Source of the DNA: Larimichthys crocea | Taxonomy: Eukaryota; Chordata; Actinopteri; Sciaenidae | Length of the DNA: 64,000 nucleotides | Assembly (NCBI RefSeq): GCF_000972845.2 | Contig: NC_040020.1 | Coordinates: 3,720,669 to 3,784,668 of the forward strand | Direction: 5' to 3' | Shown here: piece by piece, positions 46,201-59,720 of the stretch | How positions within the stretch are numbered: position 1 is the stretch's first letter | How the letters are laid out: each line of letters starts with the position of its first letter | Translations under genes and position numbers: made by a program | Notes under the pieces: generated by a model | Databases searched by the model: none | Told to the model about the DNA's origin: nothing | Seen by the model: the letters and a program-made list of their open reading frames with translations, nothing else

Positions 46201-49200
46201 ATACTGTGACAGAACGTTCACATACTATCCCCCAAAACTGAAAACTACCACCAACATTCTGTCAAAGCACCGTGAGTGATGTTAGATTTATACCACAGTT
46301 GCTTAAAGGATGGCCCTAAATAAAAGGTATGGTTGTTTTCTGAGATCTGGTATACATCATCTTATGGGGTGCAGGATTTCTCTTTTTCTCAGCTTTTGGC
46401 AGAAACTTGTAGTCGTCTTTAAAATGTTGGTAAGCCGCCGAGGTCTCTACGCTTCACTTTAAAGTTTTCCTGTTTGGTCTCTTTGGTTTATAAAATGAGG
46501 CAAACAAACCATAAACCTTGGACACAGTCATTTTAAATGAATTGATTGGAAAGGGCAATAGTGTTTGTACTGAAGTCTGAAGCAATCTGTCCTGTACCCA
46601 AACAGTCCGCACCATGTGAAGGTGTTTTTTTTGTTTGTTTGTTTTGTTTTTTTACTGAAGGAAATTGGGGACAATTAGTTTTTCTTCTCTATTGTGCAGA
46701 GCATATGGGCTGTGAAAATGTATTTACTCTTCCGTGCTCCCCCCAACTGTGCAGATGCAAAACCGCATGGCAGTCCTGATGTGTAACCTGAAGCCAGCCA
46801 AGATGAGAGGAGTGGTGTCCCAGGCTATGGTCATGTGCGCCAGCTCACCAGACAAGGTCGAAATCCTTGACCCTCCGAACGGAGCAGTACCAGGAGACAG
46901 AGTCACTTTCCAGGGATTCCCAGGTACTCAAAACTGATTAATCGTTAACATAAAGCTTAACTGCACCAGTCACATCCAACCAGACACTAGGGATGCCTCT
47001 TCATCACTTAATTGAGTGAAGCCTACAGAAAGAATTTCCCAGCCTAGTTTCTACAAAAACGCCTGACTTGAGGAAATGAAGGGTGTCGTTGAACCCTCTC
47101 ATTGCCAGAAACAACACGGCAGTTTCCACATTCATTCCTCTGAAGACACCCGTCACGATGCGTTCTCGGACCCCACTCAAAGCTCTCTCATTAGAGGACT
47201 CCTCGGTTCTGTTTGGTGGTTGCTAAATGGCCTGTGACTGCTGATTTGACAGACTAATCAACGCTCATTGCTAGGAATGTAACTTTTGTCAGTCGGAAAG
47301 ATAAGTGCCTTAACTGTCCTGTTAAGTTCAACTAATGTAAATGAGGAACATATGAACTCTATTTTCTATTAATTAACACATCAGCTAGACTGTATCAGAG
47401 TCGAGGTCTCTCCTGTGAAGTATTCCAAACACAGTCTCCTAATGAACGTAGCCTAAAATCAGAGAAAGCCACCAACAGGCCAGGTCTGTTGCAATTTAAG
47501 TCTCCCCAGTTCTAAAACTCAACTTTGCACAGTGATGTTGATATAGTGAGTGTCCGGTGCTCACAGGTGGTCATTTAAGTGGAATTTGAGTATTTCAACA
47601 AACTGTAGTAACTTGGTTTTTTTACGATATATGGCTATAATTATGTATGTTGATAATTGATTGAAATATTGCAGCACGTTTGGACCTGAACAGTTAAATA
47701 AGTCATTTAAAAGTATATTTTATTTTATTCCCCAGTGATCCATTCAAAACAATCGTCTAAATAAAGTTATCTACATTCATTATTCTACAGCTGTCTTTCT
47801 CCTCTTGGACTCAGGACAGGCTGTTTTTGAGTAATTTTCCATTTTTACATGAATGAAAGTCTGAGTGAAGAGATCCAGATCTTGCACTGTTAAAACGTTC
47901 CCGTTCTACCGACACGCCAAATTCCTTTTTCAAATTTAATACTTAAAAGTATCTGTGCCAATAACATGCACTCACCTGAAAGAATATTTATCAGTTGCTT
48001 TTTGAAATCCAGCTGAATCATTATTCCTATAAATTAGATCCACCACATGCACTTTTAAAGCTGGGTCATCTGTTAGTCACATTATTTACTTCTTCCAAAA
48101 TAGTGAAGAACACCAGAAGGAAGGAGTTGAGTTTTCATTAAAATCTTGTAAAATTAAATATGACTGATGCATTAACCGCGTGCCAAATTAATCAGAGCAC
48201 GCAAGGCCAGATTGCCTCCTAAATTACCATATGCCCGGTTGCTGACAAACAATGTAGCATTCAAAAGGTTATTTGTAAAATTCTCACACCACATAACACG
48301 CCAGGACCACTTTACATCACTTTAGGAAAACTTCACGGAGAACAATGAGGGCAAAACACCAACACAGATCTATTTTAACTGAATATTCTCAGGTCAAACT
48401 CCGCTTTAAAAACACATGCGGCGTCAGCACATGGTGGTGTGTCGTTCACTACCGAGCCTGCGTCTAATGGGTACCACTCTTAACAATCACCAAAGTGTGG
48501 CAAAGGCAACAGCAAAATGGAGACTCTGAGCTGAAAAGAAAAGAGTGCACATAAACACACATTATATGTCAACACAGATTTGTTGTTGACGATGAAGCAT
48601 CATCAGGAGAAAGAAAGGGGACAATCAGTCCTTTCAGATTTACTGTCACAGGGCACACACCTAGCAACGTCACTGTTTGCAAAGCTGAATATCGGTGGTG
48701 AGAAGAGCATTGGTCTTCTTTATTCATCTATTCTTTTGAGAACAATAACTAAAAGGGGAGTTCCCTGTGAAAAAAAGAAAAATGAAGAAGAGGATGTGAT
48801 GTAGGTGGATCTGTGGTCCATGTATCCGCAGCCCAGCTGCGTCAGCCGAGGCTTTCATCCCTGCAATACACATGTCCCAGCCACTCCTAAAAGCTGTTTG
48901 ATTTATGAGGGATCCCTTTGGCCAGAATCATTTTTATGGATACGACATTTAAAAAAAAAAAAGAGTCCTATTCAACCCATCCTCTGAAAACATGGTTCAC
49001 CAGAGAACAGAAGGAGAGGAGCATGCAGCAAAGGCGGGATTGGTAGATGGTTTGTTGTAGCGTCGAGTTTGTTTGTTTGTTTAAAACAATACAGTAAAAA
49101 CTGAGGCTGTGCAAGCAATGGAAAAATAAGAGGTGATAGAAGTTTCCCTCGTCCCTCCCACCAAAATGTGCCGTAGTAAAGATTCAGTCACCACCAATCC

Positions 49201-50310
49201 ACTGCTGGTGTGAGTACATGGCTGTAATTGCCCACATTTCCCCAGCTAATGGGGCCCAGTACTTCTGCTTGAAGTTAAAGTTAACACTGTGCGCAAGTTG
49301 TTCATCAAAACGTCTTTCACGCTTCTGATCAAAACTGATTGTTGCCACTCTCGGGTTGTAAATTGGAAGAAATGGCAGCTTTGGGAAATGAAACACATTT
49401 GTGTCCCTTTACCCTGAGATGGTTGTGTGGAAAAGGGAAACGTTGACACCAGACAGAAGCCAGCCAGCTATGATTTCTTCAGAAACGCCAAGCAACATCA
49501 ACAACAAAAGCATTGTGAAATGAGAACTTCCTTTAATTGTCTTCCCTGGGTGCATATTTTGCTTCTGAGAAAATCCAGTTTAGATGTTTTGAATTATGGT
49601 GAAAGACAACTGGCAGTTTTTAAAAAGCCGATGCTCTAATAGAACATGATAGACCAGTCAGACGATTCACAATTCAAGTGGGACAAATGAAATTAGATAT
49701 GGCTCAATAATCATGAATATAATGCTCGGGTCATTTGCTCACAATTTGCTTTGGCTACAGTTCGATATATACACATGGCATCCGTGTAAGCTGAATATGA
49801 AAAGTAAGAAAGAAAGAAAGAAAGCTAAAAGTCATCTGTCAATGTGCATGAATATATTAAGTGTTTCAACGGGTTATGCAAGGACATGACATCACAAGAA
49901 GTTCATCATGTATCAGTCCTGGATCCATAAATCCTGTGTGTGTGTGTGATGGATGAGCATGAGGGGATTTTCTTATATATCAAACTGACTTTTTGATTGC
50001 AGGTGAACCAGACAAAGAGCTGAACCCCAAAAAGAAGGTGTGGGAGCAGGTTCAGCCAGACCTTCGCACAGACGGCCAGTGTATTGCAACCTACAAGGGA
50101 GCTGCCTTTGAAGTCGCCGGCAAGGGAGTGTGCAAAGCCCAAACCATGAGCAACAGTGGAATCAAATAAAATAACAGAGCTGCTTGAAATAGCTCAGTGT
50201 TTACTTGGCAATCATCTATATTGATGGCAATGATAGTGTTGAGAAACAGGAAGGTGATGAATGAAAGAAAATGCTTTGAAGATGTTCAATAAAGGGATTT
50301 GAAAATAATA
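40105..50310 (+). CDS. aimp1: AIMP1 (p43), aminoacyl-tRNA synthetase complex-interacting protein 1 (gene span from first coding exon)
   Basis: Six coding exons (40130-40235, 41000-41113, 43278-43439, 45083-45291, 46755-46923, 50003-50169) total 927 bases: 308 residues and a stop, against 312 in human. The N-terminal coiled coil (about 1-70) mediates contacts in the multisynthetase complex, notably with arginyl-tRNA synthetase. It is followed by a Pro/Ala- then Lys-rich linker (about 74-145). The C-terminal part (about 146-308) is the EMAP II-like OB-fold tRNA-binding domain, containing RIGRIIT at 154-160 and ending SNSGIK. Known of the family: cytosolic tRNA-binding scaffold, also released as a cytokine precursor in mammals. 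The gene is complete and in frame with no defect. It is divergent from TBCK and probably shares its promoter. Confidence 0.97.
41000..41113 (+). CDS. aimp1: AIMP1 coding exon 2 (residues 36-74), coiled coil
   Basis: 114 bp, phase 1 to 1, acceptor TTGCTGCAG and donor GTATGT. Contains [20 protein letters not shown] and [13 protein letters not shown], charged heptads that continue the coiled coil. Confidence 0.95.
41114..43277. other. AIMP1 intron (2.2 kb)
   Basis: Contains the perfect palindrome at 42344-42385. No other structure or exon is recognised. Confidence 0.75.
42344..42385. repeat. Perfect 42-bp palindrome
   Basis: The left half ACCATAATAACCG followed by alternating TA is exactly mirrored by the reverse complement on the right. 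It is in the AIMP1 intron between the exons ending 41113 and starting 43278. Confidence 0.97.
43278..43439 (+). CDS. aimp1: AIMP1 coding exon 3 (residues 74-128), variable linker
   Basis: 162 bp, phase 1 to 1, acceptor CTCCTTTAG and donor GTAACA. Encodes a low-complexity Pro/Ala/Ser stretch followed by [12 protein letters not shown]. The Lys-rich end matches the basic linker of AIMP1 orthologues, but the rest has no close counterpart in the human protein. The boundary is supported by phase and splice sites. Confidence 0.9.
43440..45082. other. AIMP1 intron (1.6 kb)
   Basis: No repeat or exon recognised. The part around 44380-44800 is GC-richer than its surroundings and could be conserved non-coding sequence, on composition only. 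Confidence 0.6.
45083..45291 (+). CDS. aimp1: AIMP1 coding exon 4 (residues 128-197), start of tRNA-binding OB fold
   Basis: 209 bp, phase 1 to 0, acceptor ATGCCAG and donor GTACAG. Contains [20 protein letters not shown] and [20 protein letters not shown], the start of the EMAP II-like domain. Confidence 0.96.
45292..46754. other. AIMP1 intron (1.5 kb)
   Basis: AT-rich intronic sequence. I see nothing else in it. Confidence 0.7.
46755..46923 (+). CDS. aimp1: AIMP1 coding exon 5 (residues 198-254), tRNA-binding domain
   Basis: 169 bp, phase 0 to 1, acceptor ACTGTGCAG and donor GTACTC. Contains [20 protein letters not shown] and [16 protein letters not shown], the conserved core of the tRNA-binding fold. 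Confidence 0.96.
46924..50002. other. AIMP1 intron (3.1 kb)
   Basis: Holds an (AAAG)n tract at 49807-49825 and a short (GT)n at about 49936. No exon is recognised. Confidence 0.7.
50003..50169 (+). CDS. aimp1: AIMP1 last coding exon (residues 254-308 and stop)
   Basis: Acceptor GATTGCAG, phase 1. Contains [20 protein letters not shown] and ends [11 protein letters not shown] followed by TAA at 50167-50169. This is the EMAP II-specific C-terminal extension. Confidence 0.96.
50170..50310 (+). terminator. aimp1: AIMP1 3'UTR with polyadenylation signal
   Basis: A short 3'UTR of about 140 bases. AATAAA at 50288-50293 is followed by a T-rich stretch (from about 50336), consistent with cleavage near 50310. 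The exact cleavage site is inferred. Confidence 0.75.
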
Positions 50311-53300
50311 CGTGTCCTAAGAATCCTTCCAATTTGTTCTTTTTTTAACGTCTAAAATATACAGTCATGCTCTATAAAGTGAATTTAATCAATACAACTG
50401 TGTTTCTGTTTTAATGCACCAACTTTGTCTTCTCCTGAGGCACATTAGCTTGATTGTGCTTTGATTTTGAAGTCTAAAGGACTTACTGGACTTGAGCGGG
50501 CACCATTGGTTTCCACTTCATCTAGTCTTGGGCATTTTAATGAGCAGGAGATGAAACGGATGTTATACTACAAAGCCTAACAAAAACAGATCGGGTTCTC
50601 GGGCTCTTTGCAGGAGCTATTTGGATGGTGCTCAGGCACAGCTCACCAATCTCCTGGCCCACTGTCAGTCTCTCGGTCTTGGCCCTGTGATGCCAGTGCC
50701 ATGTGCTTTATTTTATTGTTCCCTTGAAAGAAAAAGTTCTACCCACCTCCGGAAGTATCAGACTACACAGGCGAAACAGACAGAGAGCTGTGCACCAGAG
50801 CCTCTAATGTTACTGAAACAGTAATTAAGGCCATCCACTCAAAATCCACTACAAAAACATCTGTCATGGGTCAAATCCGACCACTGGCACAACTTGTGCT
50901 TACTGTTCAAGTCTTACTCTTAAGAAGACAGACATTTTAGTGCATTCTCTAGTGCTTATATTTAACTGTGCATTTTTCGTAGATCGGTTTTGCTGAGGTT
51001 ACCAAATATGATGGAGGATTGACTCGTGTTAATGTGTTTGCTTCATGGGACAGGAGGGACCTGTACGTTCATTATCAAACCAGTTTTAAATGTTCCAAAC
51101 TGTGACACCTACTGTACAGGACAGTAAAGAAACGGCATCAAATGTTTAACACCTATAACATTTGGTAACAAAACATATAAGAACTCTGGAACATTGTAAA
51201 GTGCAATTTAAATCCTCAAAATAGAAAATTCAAATTGAAACAAGTAGTCAATAAGTGGCTCTGTAGCTGAAGCAGGAGGAGTCAGTGGCCCTGCAAAACC
51301 TCGTCCCCAGTAGGGCTCGCTTCCAAGGAGGACTTTGGTCCTTCTCACCATGACTCGTCTTCGCAAAGACGCCCCTCCAGAGTGGCTTCGGAGGCAGCTG
51401 TGATCTGTCCAACGGCAGCATGAGAGGCTATTACGAATACACGCCACTGCTGACCCTCAAAAGTTATTCCAGAGTTTGTCATCACACCTCTGCCACTCGT
51501 CAATATGGGCACCATGAACCCATGATGATGCATGTCAGGTCAGCAAGTGTGTGGGCTTACATAGGAAAACAAGGGGTGCATTTCTCTGGAGAGATGCATA
51601 ACTATTCTTTAGACCACTATTGCTTATTTTCTTTTGGTCTCTGCTACCTACCCTTATACAATAGCAGAACTCTGAGTATTTTGACAAGAAAAAAAAGAGG
51701 CTACAGTTATAATAAATAATCTTACATTTAGAAACAGTTGTAACGCTCATTGTCTGTAGGTGGCACAAGTTTCAGAATTGCAATTGAATGGAAAATTATC
51801 AGTTTGAGGTTCAGAACCTGCCAGTATCACCAATCTGCAAAAAGAATATGTATAAATATTGTCTGGTTTGTGCTTCACATCAGTGATGCTGTGTCATGAC
51901 TCTCTCGAGGACATGAACCTGGTGCTTGAGCACCTGCCTGATAGTCCATAGAACAGTGTCCTGTGGTCGTACTATGCTTTTAAATGAGTGACCTCCTCTG
52001 AAGCGTATTCTCACCTAAACCACAGTGTTCTTTCTGGGTTTTCTGTGACCACAAGGAGTGTTGCAACCTGAGAGAGAAGTCACTCCAGGATATTTTGAGT
52101 CAGATGTTTGCAGACCACACGTTTCCTAATTGAATTTTCAGCTGCAACTGGTGAGCACTATGTGAAGCAGTTACCTACTCATCTGAATACAATATCTGCC
52201 CATATGTTGTCCTATATCTGACTGTAGAGTTTTAATCCTGATCAATACATCTGTGTTTGTGTAGTAGGACCCAGTATCACAAGTGTAGGGCTTGGACCAA
52301 GTCAGGTCTTGAGGTCAGTAAAGTGAGGCAGTACTGTGGTTGGTGCTGTAATCACTGACAAATGGTTGGTTCACGTACATATCGTCCATGATAGGTCATA
52401 CATCAAAACATTGCCTTTGGACTTTTCATGACAACTCCTCTACGCTCCAGACATTGCAGAGTGCCAAAAACTAAAATAAGAAGACCTGTAGATGTTGCTG
52501 CTTCATTGTTGCCACCTCATTCTTTATCCCCCACATTATTATGTCCTAAACATGAACCCAGCTAAGAAAAATAAGTCTTCCAGCAGAGCCTTTTTAGAGG
52601 TGGATATAAAGAAATGCAACACCTTCAGACATGACTGAATATGACAAAAAGGGAAAAAAGAAATTTGGAAAAACCCAAACAGCCATCTTTTAATGTGATG
52701 GAGCTTAACTCACCCATCTGAAAACAAGATTTGGTGTATTGGTAAGTATGACTAACAGAAACAGGCAAATGTAATATTTTTCTCTAAATGTTGGGTTTCG
52801 ACCAAACAGCCAAAACATCATGAAACAGCGGGGGCCACGAGGAATATATTTCTCATTTCTGAAGCCAAGTATGTCAGTTTGCTGCAAGGCGTGAAAGTCA
52901 ATCTATGACAGGTCTTTATGAAGGAATGCAAACCTCTGGGATGAAAGTCATGATTCATAGTGACCAGTAAGATCTGCATTTCAATATTGCGAGATCTGAT
53001 TTGGTGTGAATCAAGACATTGTGTGTTTCTTGATTGCTTCAAGACTCTTTGGATGTGTGTAGAGTCCTGTCAGATTGATGAATGTGTTATTGTTTTTTTT
53101 ACGTTTTCCCCAACCTTTTTTTTCAAGAATGATGTATTAGCTGCTGATTCATTTCATTGTGTTTGTTCTGTAGCAATAAAATCCCCCATGCGAGTTTACT
53201 TGAACTGTTGGATCGACACTGGCCTCATGTCAAGTATATGCAACACAATAACAAAGACACTGTTTTAGTTTACGTTTATTTAATGTTGTACAGTAGCTGT

Positions 53301-53869
53301 TTAGATAGATTTCAGACTATAATAATAAAAATAAAAACTTGATATTATATTGTATAATTCATCACTGTTAAGGGAACTAAGAGAGTATTTTTCTTCTTCT
53401 TTAGTCCTTTACTGTAGAAGTCTTTCTGGCTGATTGATCGTGTTAGTATCAAGTATCATGTCACATCATGTTTAGTGATGATGTGATATTTCCAAATCCT
53501 TATAAATATCTTCCAAGCCAAGGTCATGGCTAAAATCAATTTTTATATGCATGAATGATGATTCCGTCTCTCGGTTTTCAAAGTACATTTTAATACTGAT
53601 ACTGACAGACACAAAGCTCTGATATATTATGGCATTATATGTTGTTACAGTTAAATTGTTAGAAAACAGTTGCTCTACACATATAGTGGAAAAGTATCTG
53701 TGTATTGATAATTGGTAGATGGAGCGACATAAAACATAGAATAATATGACTACATAAAGTGAGTGCAAACTAACAAGAGTTTGTCTTAATTACTCACCCT
53801 CCCAATTATACCAACAGACTTTTTTTGTAAACATGAAGGCAGGTGAGACTAACAGTAAATTTAGATAGT

Positions 53870-54125
53870 AAAATCATAGACAGTATAGAATATGAACACC
53901 CTATCTGTGACGTCACCCATATGTTCCTGAAGAGCCGTTGTGAAGCTCAGAGTGTGGTGGCTCCATCCAGCGCCATCTTGGCAGTCCTGTCTCGGCAAAG
54001 ACATGGATCATCAGCGGGCCTGAGGTGGCACCCACCTGCCAATCAAAGCGGCCACACTGTTAATTATGCATACATTTAGGTTTTAATATAATTTGAATAG
54101 TTGAGTTATGTGGAAAGCCTGGCCA
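53870..54125. repeat. Teleost interspersed repeat copy
   Basis: Contains TGAAGAGCCGTTGTGAAGCT, CCAATCAAAGCGGCCACACT and TTAATTATGCATACATTTAG, phrases of a non-autonomous repeat common in percomorph genomes. Family not named; ends approximate. Confidence 0.6.
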
Positions 54126-57100
54126 GTCTCCTGTGGCCATTCGAGGTACTGCAGCCACGGATGTTGCCGCTTAAGTAGAACCAAAACAACGAGCTAAGAT
54201 AGACTGAAAATCTAAGTAGATCTGCAGAGTGCATGTTGCTGTGGTTTCGTCATTTTTTGTTTATTAAAAAAAACTCTTAGTGGCTGAGATGGAGCATTCT
54301 GTGCTACTTGACCAGTCTGTGACCTTATGTGTCCATTGTGATTTGTTGTTCAGCATTCTGCATCAGTCGATACATATATATATTACATCTCCATCCTAAA
54401 AGCCACTTACTTATACATCTGGGTAAAAGCCTCTTTGAGATCCAGGACTCAGTGAACAATCATTAACCACAGAATTAATTAATATTTTATCGATTGTGAT
54501 GCAACATAGTTTTATTAATACAAAGCTTATAGTTTTATTATTCATAAAGATGGCGTTTATAAAGTAAAGTAATGGCAAATAAACTTTTCTGTGATAGATA
54601 GAAATCTTTCCACACTCCACATCATGCTCTAGATAGTTATTGCATAATGGAAAATGTGCTAAATGTGACCAAACAGAATTTGGATCAAATCACCAACCTA
54701 CAAATTAAAATAATCAACAGCTTTGTTTCAATAATAGCACTAGATGTGCAGAAACATGTTTTGGATGGAGGGGAGGGGGGGACTGTACAGAGTACTGAGG
54801 GAAAGACAAACCTCCATGGACATATTTTGGCTGTAGTTGAAAGAGCAACTCTTGCATGCTCCTCTGTGTGTGGTTTCATGCTTCGCCAACGTTCACAATG
54901 AACAAAATTATCCAAGCTTCTCTTTCAGCTGGAGGAAATCTATTATCCATATTACAGGCCGCGATGGGCATTTAAAAGCACTGTTTACTTAGAAGCCAAC
55001 ATTTCTGTATCTCGTCTGAGTGAAGTGAGTATTTTGATAGAAATCTGAAGAGCCAATTCAATTTCAGCTGGTTGTATTAGTGGACGAACTCCTGCAGATT
55101 GTCTTCACTTGTTACCTAATTGCTGTGACTTTTCTGTCATTGCGCCTTAATTTATCAGGCAACAATGAGACAACCACAGGAATCGCAGAATATATGAATT
55201 CCTGGGGAGCAGCACACGCTAATATAATACTTTATTCCAAAGGAAACAGCTGTAGGCTATCCTCAGCCTGTGTCATGTTGTCTGACAGCTCCAACTCGAG
55301 GCAGGAAATCTATACCAGTTATTCTGTAAACACAGCAAACCGATAAAAAGCAAGAGAGGAAAATGAATGGTCAAACAGATTACCGTAAAAGAAAATAATG
55401 TATCAAAGTCACTTGGTATAAAAATACAGCAGTCCTCTAAATAATGTGATACAGTACGTTAAAAAAAGAGATGTGTGGTAGAAATTTATGGATACAAAGG
55501 AATGTTTAATGTATGCACTGACATGGCAGTTAACCTATAAGGCCTCCTTGGCCTTTTCACTTGGCATACTTTATGTTAAGAGACTTTGGTGCCCTGAGGT
55601 AAAGATAAGATGTCGACCTTGTTCATGTTCCTGAGTAACACACACACACATTGTCTGCTGCCTGTCTGGTGCCATGATTCTGTATGGCGCTGGACATACT
55701 GTAGCCTATATATCTAAGCGAATGTGCTGTATGCACGTGTCCATGTGTACGAGTTTTACCGTTTGTGTTGTAATAGTTTGATGTGTTGATAATGATTAAA
55801 GGTTTTTCACATCACAAAACCAGAAGCAATGTTGAGATTTAAAGTCAATCTTTGATCTTGTCAACACCATTTGTAATGAAATAATTTCACTCGGTAGCTG
55901 CTTTTAATCACATCACGTGGTCTTCCTCAGCAAATCCTCACTGAGTTGCTTATTTGTCATGAAAATTAAGATGTTAATATGATATCGATGTTGTGAATGT
56001 CGCGATAAAAGAATGGTAATCAAAAGTTCCACATTCAGCTCAAGTTATGGCACTTACTCTTAGTCCATTTTCTAAATGAAGACCATGAGATGTAGGTGAA
56101 AGCTCAGAAAGGCAGTAAGGGAATGTTTGAGATTGGGTTGTTTTGTTATATATATACTGTACTTCTCCCAGTGTTCAAGAATAAACTTCCACACTCAGAT
56201 AAACTACAGAGCCATATATACAAATCAAGTAATGCTGCATTTGATATGTTGTAATATCTAATTTGCTACAGATAAATAGCTCTTCAGCTTTATTGTAAAA
56301 GACCATGCAACATTTTTACATTTGTTGGCGCACTGATTGGCATCTGTGGGTCCAAAACAATATAAATACAAAAAAATAACATTGTAAATATGTCATGTAT
56401 ATTTTCTGTCCTTCTCAGCTGTTCAATGTCAAACATACTGTCCGTGTGTTTATTCCACTGCAACACAGCAGACATTTTAACAAACAGTGTCTCTAACTAA
56501 ACACAGGTGTTAACATTAACAATGGCTCTATCTCTGTAACCCATGACAGAGTGACATTGAGCCAGCAGCAACAACACCGGGACAATAAAACCGAAGCAGC
56601 CAAATATAATCCAGCCATCATTAATTGCATTATTTGCACCTGTGTTTTCCCTACTCTGACAAAATGTCTTCTGTGAAAAAGGCCTATATATATTTTTTGT
56701 GCTGACAAGCTGAGTAACTCAAAACAAAGGGACACTTTTAAACCAAATCCAACTAAAAGGGTCTTTGTCTCCGGAGATAATTGTCACAGTGTACAAGAAC
56801 AGAAACCGCTGAACAGGAAAATTCATTGTACCTCTGAGACACCTTGAGAGTTACTGTGCTGACCACAGGAGGGCAGAACCCCACCACTAAATTACCATCA
56901 TCAGTACACAAAGAATAGGCTTTGTGCATTTTATTGAAGAGTTAAACGTGCTTGATTGAGCTGACCTTTAGTATAGTGAATTGCCTTTTTTTCCCTCTGT
57001 TGACATTTAAGCCAATTTGAAGTGGCAGAAGGAAAGTCCTACTCATGCAGAATCATTCATTGCTGCAGCAATGTGTAAGAGGATGCAGAGGAGGAGGAAG

Positions 57101-59072
57101 TATTATATGACTGTATAATTATCCTTCTGAGCAAAATGCTTTGTTTGTGCTTATCTGATCCATTTGTGATACTGATCCATAGCGGGCTGGTACAGCCATC
57201 CATTTCTTATCAATGAGCAAAGTGATGAAAGGCTATATTGGAAACAGAAATCTGAGTTTTAAAAATTTCTATCAGAACAGAGTAAATAAGGATGTGGTTA
57301 GCCCCTCTAATTACTGGACCTGATGCCAAAGAATGAAAAGGAAAAGGCTGCTGAGACATGTGTTTTGAGTTGCAACCTTCACTCTTATAACCTCATTTGT
57401 CTTAGGAGATGGCTGAGAAACAGTATAACTCAAAACATTTTGTATGGGCTATATTTGTCAGCACAGATCATAGATTAGCTTAGTAATGGATTCTAGGCTC
57501 AAAATAAAACACTTCACACTAAAAATGACCCTAGACTAATGTCTGGGGCAGCAAACATTAAAACTCTGCTCAGGTCCTATCCTCTTGATGAGCTCATTCA
57601 TCTTTCAGCAGTCAACATGCCTGCGGAGACACTTCCACATGCCAAAGAAGATAAGACAATTGACAGAGAGAGTCTCCAGTGAGACTCCAGTGGAGCTTTG
57701 CCCTCTCAGACAGCTCTGGCTTGTCTTAATTTTCCTTGACACTTAATGAGTCAGTCTGAGTGTGTCTTTAGGCCCCTTGGAGGGGGGAGGAGGGAAGTTC
57801 CCAGGGGGAAACTTTTGAGGTGAGGACCATGATTAGAATCAAACAAGGACACCACTGTCCCTTGCATCCACAGGTGAAACCCAAGATAACAAGGAAGGGA
57901 GATGTGAATGGGAGCTTTTTTGGACAAATGAAGGCTTGAAGTTGAGACCATTTACTGTTTTGGTTTATGCCTTCTTGCCCGTTAAAGGGCCTATTTATAA
58001 CATCATGTTTGATTTGTATGCCACCAGTTTGGGTGATGGGTTCTTGGGTATGATGGAGGATGACAGTCAGAAGTGTAGGGTAAGGGTAATTTTATACCTA
58101 GTGAACTGGCGAACACAATTATTTGATTTACAGAGTGAGAGTTGGACAAGGAGCTCTTGTTTCGCTGTGGTTGTTGTCTTATAATGTATTATTATTCAGA
58201 GAATGAGATCAGTTTACCTTGCTAAGCTCTGTCAGGGATTTTGTTTGAGGACAAAGTCCAACTCACATGAAAGCAGATGGAGTGTAGATGCAGTCAATTA
58301 CCATATGCGGACAAGCGATATTGTGATATTAGTGAAAAGCGCCATGTAATCCAGCTTTGTCTTGAATAACATGCGGTGCACTCAGCGGAGCAGCTGTTTT
58401 AGGTATAAACAACCAAGACAGGCATTATTGGTGCCCACAGTCCTTACTGTAGTTGCCACATTGGATATAATGTTCCTGTTTTAATGCTTGTTGATTTGGT
58501 TTATTTGCCCATAGCTTTTGGGGGGAAAAACCCCTCGTTCATGGACAGGAGGGGGAAGTGCTGATGCAGGGTTTTGACATCCTGGCACTGATTCACTAAA
58601 TAACCACATATGCACACAATCAAACCGTAAACTAGACTAAGACCGGGCTAACCTTTTATGTCCTAAAACTATGCTGGCATGTTCAACAAACTGAGTACTT
58701 CTGACATTGAGAAGAGGACATGGGTTCAAATTGTCATGTGAAAATTACAGATTGAACGGCCCATATGGTGTTTCATTATTAATATTATTACACCATTAAT
58801 CTGTTCAGATGTGGAGCAGGTGATTCCATTTTAAATATTGTTGTTTTTCAACGCCGTACAGCTCAGCAGCTGTGACTAATGCAAACGGGCTCTTGCCAAA
58901 GTATTTGGGGGACCACTCACATAAACTCTGTATCACTCCAATAACACAACATCAGACAATGGAAATACTGTGTGTACTGAGTGTAATGACCTCAGTGTCT
59001 CCTAATAGTCAGACCAAAGGGCTGAACTCCAGACCCCCAAAAAAACACACCTGATACATGCCGCTGACTCAC

Positions 59073-59132
59073 CGCTCTGCGTGCGTGTCCCGGTTGCAGC
59101 CAAGAGGGGCATGGTGCGCTCTGATGACACCC
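59073..59132 (-). other. Candidate 60-bp exon of unknown gene or lncRNA
   Basis: GC-rich 60-bp segment with a good minus-strand acceptor (TTTTTCCACTCAG) and donor (GTGAGT). It is open in all three minus-strand frames. I do not recognise any of the peptides and see no partner exon. Confidence 0.25.
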
Positions 59133-59334
59133 CTGAGTGGAAAAACACATAAGCTATGACTACGTCTGACAGATCTCTGGTGAAGCAACACTTTTTAGGG
59201 ATAATCTCATTACTTGCTGCCTTGTCCTTTTATCACTCATATAAAGTTACAGTTACATCTGTTGGATGTTCAGTGCCATGAGTGTCTTATTTGTTTGTTT
59301 TGAGCCACACTACGGGACAGTAATGTCGACCGTC

Positions 59335-59720
59335 TGTCAGTCAGTCCACCACTTTCAAATTGAAATATCTCAGCAGCTGTGTAATGGATTGCCATGAAAT
59401 TTTGCACAGGCATCCATCTTCCCCAGAGGATGAATTGTAATGACTTTGGTTATCCCCTGACATTTCCTCTACGGTCACCGTGAGGTTGACATTTATGGTT
59501 TTTCTTTCTGCAACTTTTAGATTGATTTTCAGGCAATTTGGTGCGCCCCTCAGGATGAAGTGAAATAATTTTGATGAACTTTTTATCTGTCCAGTCTGCC
59601 AAACACATGTTCCCATGATCCTCTGCTGTGCTGGTGTTAATTAACAAATGATAGCATGCTAAAACATCTGCATGTTAGCATGTAGCTCAGCCTCACAGAG
59701 CATAGCTGCAGATTTTAAGT
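59335..59720 (+). repeat. Teleost interspersed repeat copy
   Basis: Contains AATGGATTGCCATGAAATTT, GATGAATTGTAATGACTTTG and, near the end, GCATGTTAGCATGTAGCTCA, phrases of a repeat very common in percomorph introns. It is the opposite-orientation relative of the fragment at 17095-17400. Confidence 0.65.
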
